Assembly (NCBI GenBank): GCA_026315105.1
Contig: CM048744.1
Location: forward strand, 976,379,721 to 976,443,720
DNA length: 64,000 nucleotides
From: Locusta migratoria
Taxonomy: Eukaryota; Arthropoda; Insecta; Orthoptera; Acrididae
Direction: 5' to 3'
The translations under genes and the position numbers were made by a program. Each line of letters starts with the position of its first letter. Positions within the stretch are counted from its first letter, which is position 1. Positions 57,389 to 64,000 of this stretch are shown here, in pieces. Below the pieces are notes generated by a model. It searched no databases. It saw only the letters and a list, made by a program, of their open reading frames with translations, and was not told where the DNA came from.

Positions 57389-57690
57389 GGCGAGCGTCGA
57401 CTGGCTGCCGGCCGCGGCTGCCTGCTCTCCCTCCCCTCCGCCACCAACAGCAGCGGCCGGCTGTAGGTCAGTGCCGGCGCCTTGGCAGAGGCAGTGGCCG
57501 CTCACCAGCTGCAGCACAAGCTGTCGCCGCTTCCCGTTACGCCGCCAATGCAGGCCGTCCGGTCACGTGTGTGTCTGGATGGGGGACGTAGGCCAAGCCA
57601 CAGCATCCACCAGGGGTCATTGAATCCATCACTGCTGGTGGAACTGCGGCTGGTCGAGAGTATGAAGGAAGTGGGGTACCAAAAGCCGTA
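57389..57690 (-). promoter_or_regulatory. Upstream region of the ITIH-like gene, CpG-rich
   Basis: The first 200 bp above the start codon are GC- and CpG-rich, as in CpG-island-like promoters. No TATA box is visible. 57585-57690 matches sequences at 60825-60860 and 62130-62170 (CCCACTTCCTTCATACTC), so a repeat begins within 200-300 bp of the start codon. Confidence 0.4.
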
Positions 57691-57842
57691 TGTTTAACAG
57701 AAATATTTATTGTTTCACTACCAGTTTCGGCATTCCATTATGCCATCTTCTGGTCCCTATATCGGACTATTATATACAGGGATATTACATTCCGATGTAA
57801 GGACCTGAAGATGGCATAATGGAATATCGAAACTGGTAGTCA
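57690..57842. mobile_element. Palindromic PLE-type end pair next to the promoter
   Basis: ACTACCAGTTTCGGCATTCC at left mirrors GGAATATCGAAACTGGTAGT at right around 57765. Related single ends at 59740-59785 and 61550-61595. No coding. Confidence 0.7.
57800..57840 (+). ncRNA. Hammerhead-like core
   Basis: CTGAAGA, TGGCATAATGGAATATC, GAAA, CTGGTAG. Stem II has one mismatch against the copy at 61551. Stem III ACUGGU can form A-U and C-G pairs. Confidence 0.5.
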
Positions 57843-58485
57843 ACATCTACATGGGATACTCTGCAAATCACATTTAAGTGCCTGGCAAAGGGTTCATCGA
57901 ACCACAATTATACAATTTATCTCCCATTCCATTCTCGAATAGCGCGCGCGAAGAAAGAACACCTGAATCGCTCCGTTCCAGCTCTAATTTCTCGTATTTT
58001 GTTCTGATGATCATTTCTACCTATGTAAGTGGGAGTCAACAATATATTTTCGCATTCGGAGGAGAATGTTGGCGATTGGAGGTTCGTAAGTAGCCCACGC
58101 CGCAGCGATAAGCACCGTTGTAATGATTCCCATCCCAGATCCTGTGTCATTTCCGTAACGCTGTCTCCCCTATATCGTGACAATACAAAACGAGCTGCTC
58201 TTCTTTGGACGCTTTCGATGTCCCCCGTCAAACCCACCTGATAAGGATCCCACACTGGGCAGCAATACTCCAAAAATGGACGGGCAAGCATTGTGTATGC
58301 AGTTTCTTTTGTAGTTCTGTTGCATCTTTTAAGGGTACTGCCAATAAAACGCAGTCTCTGGTTCGCCTTTCCCACGACATTATCTACGTGTTCTCCCCAA
58401 TTTAAGTCTAAAGTAATTGTATTTCCTAGGTATTTTGTAGAGCTTACGGCCTTCACGTGTGATGGATTTATCTTGTAAACAAAGA
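57843..58485 (-). pseudogene. LINE B, 3' part
   Basis: PVWDPYQVGLTGDIESVQRR and RFVLSRYRGDSVTEMTQDLG, then the 3' UTR. LINE A begins at 58486. Nearly the same 3' edge and upstream PLE end occur at 59785. Confidence 0.83.
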
Positions 58486-59713
58486 TTGTTGTTGTTGTGG
58501 TCTTCAGTCCGGAGACTGGTTTGATGCAGCTCGCCACAATACCCTATCCTGAGCAAGCCTCTTCATCTCCACATAAGAACGGCAACCTACATCTGTCTGA
58601 ATCTGCTTACTGTATCCATCTCTTCGTCTTCCTCTGCGGTTTTTACCCCACACACTTCCCTCCAACGCTAAATTCACAATTCCTTGATGTCTAAGAATGT
58701 GCCCTACCAATCTAACCCTTCTTTTAGTCAAGGTATTCCAGAAATTTCTTTTCTCCCCAATTCTGTTCAGTACCTCCTCATTAGTTATGCGATCCACCCA
58801 CCTAATCTTCAGCATTCTTCTGTAGCACCATATTTCAAAAGCCTCAATCCTCTTCCTGTCCGCACTGTTTATCGTCCATGTCTCACTCCCATACAAGGCA
58901 ACACTCCATACAAATGCCTTCAGAAAGGACTTCCTTAGGCTTAAATCAATGTTCGAGGATAACAAATTTCTCTTTTTCAAGAACGCTTCTCAACCCATTG
59001 CCATTCTGCATTTTATATCCTCTGTACTGCGACCATCATTTGTTATTTTACTGCCCAAGTAACAAAACTCATGTACCTCCTTTATTGCTTCGTTACCCAA
59101 TCTAATTCCTTCAGCATCACCTCATTTTCTTACACTGCACTCCATTATCCTAGTTTTGCTCTTGTTAATCTTCATCTTATATGCACCTTTCAGCACACTG
59201 TCCATTCCGTTTAACTGCTCTTCCAGGTCCTTTGCTGTATCTGACAGAATTACTATGTCGTCGGCAAAACGCAATGTTTTTAATTTTTCACCCTGAACTT
59301 TAATTCCTTCTCCAAATTTCTCCTTGCTTTCCTTATAGCTTGCTCAATGTACAAATTGAATAACATTGGAGAGAGGCTACAACCCTGTCTTACTCCCTTC
59401 CCAACCACTGCATCCCTTTCATGTCCTTCAACTCTGACAACCGCTGTCTGGTTTTTGTACAAGTTATATATATATTATATATATTTTACTCCTGCTTGCT
59501 TCAGAACTTGAAAGAGTTTATTCCAATCAACATTGTCAAAAGCCTTCTCCAAATCTACAAAAGCTAAAAATGTAGATTTGCCTTTTCTTAATCTATCTTC
59601 TAGGATAAGCCGTAAAGTGAGTATTGCCTCCCGTGTTCCTACATTTCTCCTGAACCCAAACTGATCTTCCCCGAGGTCGGCTTCTACCAGCTTTTCCATC
59701 CTTCTGTATATAA
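58486..59713 (-). pseudogene. LINE A, 5'-truncated
   Basis: The longest LINE A frame in the window (58980-58504) encodes SVALYGSETWTINSADRKR and CYRRMLKIRWVDRITNEEVL. Upstream are FADD remnants (59250) and FLAFVDLEKAFDNVDW (59560). The closest relative in the window is 43068-44292. Confidence 0.87.
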
Positions 59714-59741
59714 TTATCTCCAGGGATATTATACTCCGACG

Positions 59742-59784
59742 TAGGGACCTGAAGATGGCATAATGGAATGTCGAAACTGGTAGT
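59742..59784 (+). ncRNA. Hammerhead-like core
   Basis: CTGAAGA, TGGCATAATGGAATGTC, GAAA, CTGGTAG. Stem II GGCAU/AUGUC has one wobble pair. Confidence 0.52.
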
Positions 59785-59789
59785 CTACA

Positions 59790-60745
59790 TCTACATGGGA
59801 TACTCTGCAAATCACATTTAAGTGCCTGGCAGAAGGTTCATCGAACCACAATTATATTATTTATCTCCCATTCCATTCTCGAATAGCGTGCGCGAAGAAA
59901 GAACACCTGAATCGCTCCGTTCCAGCTCTAATTTCTCGTATTTTGTTCTGATGATCATTTCTATCTATGTAAGTGGGAGTCAACAATATATTTTCGCAAT
60001 CGGAGGAGAATGTTGGCGTTTGGAGTTTCGTACGTAGGCCACGCCGCAGCGATAAGCGCCGTTGTTGTAATGATTCCCATCCCAGATCCTGTATCATTTC
60101 CGCTGTCTCCCCTGTATCGTGACAATACCAAACGAGCTGCCCTTCTCTGGACTCTTTCGATGTCCTCCGTCAAACCCAGCTGATAAGGACCCCACAATAC
60201 TCCAAAAATGAACGGACAAGCGTAGTGTATGCAGTTTCTTTTGTAGTTCTATTGCATCTTTTAAGGGCTCTGCCAATAAAACGCAGTCTCTGGTTCGCCT
60301 TTCCCACGACATTATCTACGTGTTCTTTCCAGTAAGTAATAGTAATTCCTAGGTATTTTGTGTAAGCCTTCACTTTTGATTGATTTATCTTGTAAACAAA
60401 CTTTAACCGATTTCTTTTCGTACTCATGTGGACGACTTCACACTTCTCATTATTTAGAGTCAATTACCAATTTTTACACCATACTGATATCTTAGTCAGA
60501 TCGTTCTGCAGTTGGTTTTGATCTTCAGATGATTTTACTAGACGGTAAATGACGGCGTCATCTGCAAACAAGCTAAGAGAGCTACTTAGATTTTCCCCTA
60601 AATCGTTTATGTAAATAAGTTACAGCAGAGGACCAATAACACTACCCTGTGGAACGCCCGATATCACCTGTGTTTTAGTCTATGCCTTACCATCGATTAC
60701 TACGAACTGTGTCCTCTCTGACAGGAAATCCCCTATCGAATCAAA
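59790..60745 (-). pseudogene. LINE B, 5'-truncated
   Basis: In order from 60745: VVIDGKA, ISGVPQGSVIGPLL, LFADDAVIYRLVKSSEDQNQ, RLRFIGRALKRCNRTTKETA, and the same 3' end as 57843. It holds the longest run of LINE B in the window; several small deletions. Confidence 0.86.
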
Positions 60746-61055
60746 TTTGGAGCGATACACCATAACCACGCAACTTGACTAAAAGCCGTAGTGAAAGAAT
60801 AAATGTTATAAATGTCCTATTAAACTTACGGCTGTTGGTATCCCACTTCCTACATACTCTTACGAGGAGGGTGCCAAGGTTGGGAAATGAAGTTCTGGGT
60901 GAAACGGCGCGAGTTTGCAGCACTACCCCCCAGTGTAAACAATGGGTCAGCCATACGGCCAGACAAAAACGCTCAGAAACGTTCGGTCCTATGGTTACAT
61001 ACCCGTACGAGCGCCTTGTGATCTAAATGGTGCAGTGGCCGAGATTGTAGATAGA
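60746..61055. other. Repeat junction region
   Basis: 60820-60860 (GGCTGTTGGTATCCCACTTC) recurs at 62140 and, inverted, at 57660. The remainder is unassigned. Confidence 0.4.
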
Positions 61056-61059
61056 AATA

Positions 61060-61265
61060 ACTCATCGTTGCAAAATACTAATACGAATTATTTACAGACG
61101 AATGGAAAAACTGGTGGAATCCGAGCTTGGGGAAGATCAATTTGGATTTAGGAGAAGTGTAGCAACACGCGAGGCAATACTCACAGCTTATGTTAAAAGA
61201 TGGATTCAGGGAAGGAAAACCTATGTTTTTATTGATTAGAGGTGATGCAGTCGACAATCCGAATA
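61060..61265 (+). pseudogene. LINE A, short 5' piece
   Basis: RMEKLVESELGEDQFGFRR-type frame matching the start of the RT at 43130-43260, cut by the SINE on its right. Confidence 0.75.
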
Positions 61266-61266
61266 T

Positions 61267-61542
61267 TGGTTTGAACACCACAGTGCTTTACTAGGCATGG
61301 TCCTGTTTGGGGGTGGTATGCCGTTGCCTTCCTTCGAACTGACTTACCCAGCCAGTTATAGGGGGGACCTACAGTTTAACGTGGGCTCCGAACCACGGTG
61401 CTACTCGGTATTTTTCACATGAGCAATACTGATAGAGGTGAAAGAAGTGGAAAGTGACAGATGAAAATCCTAGGACCTGGCGGGGATCGAACCTTTGGAT
61501 TTGTAGTCTGGACCTCTACCACTGTGCAACAGAAGCGCAACT
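61267..61542 (-). mobile_element. tRNA-headed SINE, family 1
   Basis: Reversed: head GTTGCACAGTGGTAGAGGTC, B box GGTTCGATCCC, end matching the family 1 3' part (GACCATGCCTAGTAAAGCAC). Confidence 0.87.
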
Positions 61543-61550
61543 CCGATGTA

Positions 61551-61592
61551 GGGACCTGAAGATGGTATAATGGAATGCCGAAACTGGTAGTG
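61551..61592 (+). ncRNA. Hammerhead-like core in PLE end
   Basis: CTGAAGA, TGGTATAATGGAATGCC, GAAA, CTGGTAG. Related copies give a perfect GGCAU/AUGCC stem II. Stem III ACUGGU, triplet GUA. Confidence 0.58.
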
Positions 61593-61709
61593 AAACAATA
61601 AATACTTCTATTAAATATAAGGCTATATAAGGTACTCATAGTTCGATGGGGCGATCTATAATTGTTTAATAATGATTTTGCAACCAAGATCGCATTTTTC
61701 ATTTATTAT

Positions 61710-61751
61710 GTTACCGGTTTCGGCGTGCTCGACGCCATCTTCAGACCTGTC
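61710..61751 (-). ncRNA. Hammerhead-like core, left arm
   Basis: Reversed: CTGAAGA, GGCGT/ACGCC stem II with a five-base loop, GAAA, CCGGTAAC. Stem III ACCGGU is fully self-complementary, triplet GUA, and GU before the core pairs with AC after it. This is the best candidate in the window. Confidence 0.7.
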
Positions 61752-62047
61752 GTAATTTACATAACTTCACGACATTTTTTATATACTAAAAGAGTATATC
61801 CAGGTTGAGGCATCACCAAACATAAAATTACTAGTCACAAATAAAATATATACATCCATCTTCTAATGATTCTAAAGCGAGGTACTTCAAAGTCTAAGCT
61901 CAATATTAATTGAAGTCCAGTATACTAGAAGATTATAAGATGGATGTATATATATAATTTGTGACTAGTAATTTTATGTTTGGTGATGCCTCAACCTGAA
62001 TGTACTGTTTTAGTATATAAAAAATGTCGTGAAGTTATTTAAATTAC

Positions 62048-62089
62048 GACAGGTCTGAAGATGGCGAGGAGCACGCCGAAACCGGCAAC
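62048..62089 (+). ncRNA. Hammerhead-like core, right arm
   Basis: CTGAAGA, GGCG/CGCC stem II, GAAA, CCGGCAAC. The U expected in the cleavage triplet is C here, so this arm may not cut. Confidence 0.52.
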
Positions 62090-62149
62090 ATAATAAATGA
62101 AAAATGCGATCTTGACTGCAAAAATCATTATTAAATATAAGGCTGTTGG

Positions 62150-62815
62150 TATCCCACTTCATTCATACTCATTTCCAAAGCCCATCCAAGCCTCAGCTAA
62201 GATACAAGTCGCTGCTCTCATAGGAAACCACATCATTTTATTTCTTAAATTTAACCTCTCCAGAGTTTCACATGTGATGCATGGTGTAAACCACAGGACT
62301 TTCTGTCTCAAATTCAATTGCGTTGGCATGCACTACTCGCCTGACACGAAACCGACCACAATGCAGGCATCAACAAAAACATGGCAAGGTAATGATGCCA
62401 AAGCCATGTTTTAAAAGAAGCTCTGCAATCCTGGGCCTGAACAGAAGAGAGATTAGACTCATGGTTGGATTGCTGACAGGCCATGGGAATTTCAAAAAAC
62501 ACCTACATACAATGGGAATAACAGAAGAGGACCCTAAATGTAGGATCTGTGATGAAACTGCATCACATCTAATCTTCGAATGCATTATATTGGAGAGTAA
62601 AAGGCACACAACATTTGGGACAACCAGACCCGAAGAAATTGTGTCTAATAAAGAACTGGTAAAGGGACTCCTTGCACTGTTCAAGGGCATTGGTTGGCTT
62701 TACTAGATATACAGGGAGCGATACCGCACAATAAACTTAGTTTCGGTACGGGCAGTGGCGGGTTGGACCAAGACTGTTTTGGCTTCCCTGATAAGATCAA
62801 TCAATCAATCAATCA
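62150..62815 (+). pseudogene. LINE 3' part with C-terminal Cys/His region
   Basis: The frame 62400-62706 has MVGLLTGHGNFKKHLHTMGI and CRICDETASHLIFECIILES, the C-terminal C-x2-C-x-H-x-C region of R1/I-group LINEs, then the 3' UTR also at 31366-31480, ending in (ATCA)n. Confidence 0.8.
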
Positions 62816-62819
62816 ATCA

Positions 62820-63260
62820 GGTTGCGAAATTTGTTAGTAAGCAGTTTATGTTTCTTCGAAAGTCTGTGTGCTCTGATAAGCACCTTGGATCCTTCTGTGA
62901 CTACTAGCTTCCTTAATTTACCTTTCTGCCTCCGCTGACGACTGGCACCTTATTTGCTAATCCTTTCAATTGCTATTCGTACGATCTCACCGTATTGTTC
63001 CCTTCCTGCTAGTGGAAATTCAACCAAGTGTCTTACTCGATCAGGAGGTTGCTGACTTCTAAGCACCTCGATAGGTGACAATCCCGTGGAACCATGGGGC
63101 AGCTCATTGGGTACATCCTGGAACTCCTTTAGAAAAATGCTCCAGTTAGGGTGGTTCCGATTACAATAGGTTCGGCATAGTTTCCCCAACTCCCGCATTA
63201 CGCGCTCACCGGGTTGGATGCAGGATGGTAAATGGATATAAACACAGGTTTGATTCCTGG
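62820..63260 (-). pseudogene. LTR-retroelement integrase C-terminal fragment
   Basis: RELGKLCRTYCNRNHPNWSI, then ELPHGSTGLSPIEVLRSQQP (the catalytic core's last part: H-x-S-T-G-x-S-P-x-E) and, beyond a stop, VLIRAHRLS-like chromodomain-side strand. It resembles Ty3/gypsy integrases. Truncated at both ends, with an in-frame stop; inactive. Confidence 0.75.
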
Positions 63261-64000
63261 TCTGCTAAGCGTTTCTACCCAGTACTTCGATCGGCGCTGT
63301 GGCCCATTTTGTCCAGGTGACCCACTTCGCCCACGACGTCATTGACAAAGTCACGTGCCTCACTTCTTCCTGTCGCGTATCGCAATAGAGAGAGAGAGAG
63401 AGTGTGACAGACTTTGACACAAGCTCCACAGTGACCAAAACATATCTGAAACCCTAGATACGGGGAGGAGCCCATACAAGTCCGTAAGTTTCATCTGTTT
63501 AGACGCCATCACACAACTGTGTGTGTGTCACAATTGTTACTGTACTTCACGCACCAGTTGTCAATAATAAAATATATATCTCAACACGACATGTTTCGGG
63601 ACGGTATTATCCCATTATAAAGGTCTGTATAACAAGGAAACGTAGAATAATACGGGCATTATATACGAACGACTGTACCAACAAATATTTCAATGAAACT
63701 AACATACCTACCATAAAACTTATCTGCTGCTAGGAAGCATAAACACAATAGCTGTATATGTACATTGTCAAGAATATAACTTAGCGCAGTACCACATGTT
63801 TGTGCACTAACGGACAGCTGATCTAATTTCAAAGATTGTCCATATGTTTAACGTCTATCATTGGTGACCAAAGATAATTACGATAAAGACGCGCCGCCCC
63901 ACACCGAACTTGTATTTTCCAATCCTGGCACTCCCCGCGTTAGATAGGTCAGCCAGCGTTTTTTTTTTTTTTTTTTTTTTTTTCTTTTTTATTATATATA
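63261..64000. other. Window end; PLE-like end near 63560-63610, otherwise nothing recognised
   Basis: Reversed, 63560-63620 reads CCGTCCC, GAAA, CATGTC, the second half of a hammerhead-like end whose CTGATGA part has decayed. A (GA)n run is at 63386-63402 and a T-run at 63959-63982. Confidence 0.4.

Larger units (their letters stand above)
54315..55777. mobile_element. hAT-like non-autonomous element holding SINEs
   Basis: Termini CAGGGGTCGGCAAC and, inverted at the right, CAGGGGTAGGCAACC. The flanks CCCTAGAT and CCTTAGAA could be a decayed 8-bp duplication. Near both ends the GTAGATCGC motif recurs. There is no transposase. Confidence 0.75.
61625..62129. mobile_element. Palindromic PLE derivative, nested, with 15-bp target duplication
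   Basis: ATTAAATATAAGGCT flanks it (61610-61624, 62130-62144). Its arms are about 200 bp (61664-61870 and 61925-62136 in mirror). It sits inside another PLE-type end whose two halves are contiguous elsewhere (60820, 57670). No coding. Each arm carries a complete hammerhead-like core. Confidence 0.87.

Noticed and set aside
57172..57697. Plus-strand ORFs across exon 1 (Ala/Pro/Arg-rich)
   Set aside because: They are GC-rich shadows of the minus-strand signal-peptide exon and promoter.
61664..62136. microRNA precursor hairpin
   Set aside because: The arms are about 200 bp, belong to a PLE derivative with target duplications, and fold as an inverted repeat, not a short precursor.
62820..63260. 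Intact endogenous retrovirus or LTR element
   Set aside because: Only the end of an integrase is present, with a stop; no LTRs, gag or RT nearby.

Overview
This is a eukaryotic nuclear window, AT-rich and dominated by transposable elements, with one recognisable host gene spread across almost all of it on the minus strand. The element content is Penelope-like elements (PLEs), APE-type LINEs, tRNA-headed SINEs, hAT, Tc1, pogo-like and Harbinger-like DNA elements. Together with the large introns it points to a big-genome polyneopteran insect such as a grasshopper, cricket or stick insect. The species cannot be fixed from the sequence alone.

Host gene. Fourteen coding exons from 57388 down to 5535 encode a secreted inter-alpha-trypsin inhibitor heavy chain (ITIH4-like) protein: a signal peptide, an acidic linker, a VIT domain, a von Willebrand A domain with an intact DxSxS MIDAS motif, and the post-VWA region. 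Every junction joins in phase, giving 755 codons plus one base. The last exon ends in phase 1, so the C-terminal exons lie left of the window or were not recognised in 1-5534. Intron 1 is about 18 kb; intron 6 is only 113 bp.

Layout. 1-5534: intron with two TA-flanked DNA elements, SINE-like and PLE pieces; a PLE end lies 22 bp from exon 14. 5535-8682: exons 14-11 and a small TA-flanked inverted-repeat element. 10363-11090: exons 10 and 9. 12000-16020: an old Jockey-type LINE split by a nearly complete PLE with a 16-bp target duplication. 16806-21721: exons 8-6 and a decayed PLE. 22274-26704: two inverted-repeat PLE derivatives, one with kilobase-scale arms. 27788-29716: exons 5 and 4 and another palindromic PLE derivative. 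30099-35820: decayed LINEs, one retaining APE, reverse transcriptase and RNase H, then a possible LTR-retroelement integrase scrap. 37166-38929: exons 3 and 2, and another palindromic PLE derivative. 39180-57249 (intron 1): hAT fragments, nested LINEs, SINEs, Tc1, a hAT-like element holding SINEs in SINEs, and a Harbinger-like element 22 bp from exon 1. 57272-57388: exon 1. 57690-64000: duplicated LINE/PLE segments, a nested palindromic PLE derivative and an integrase fragment.

The most interesting structure outside the gene is a recurring RNA-like motif at PLE ends: a hammerhead ribozyme core (CTGANGA, stem II, GAAA) followed by a short self-complementary stem III and an NUH triplet. It appears in several families of unrelated sequence. 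Several of these ends occur as inverted pairs that carry their own 13-15 bp target duplications, so the paired ends appear to move as units.
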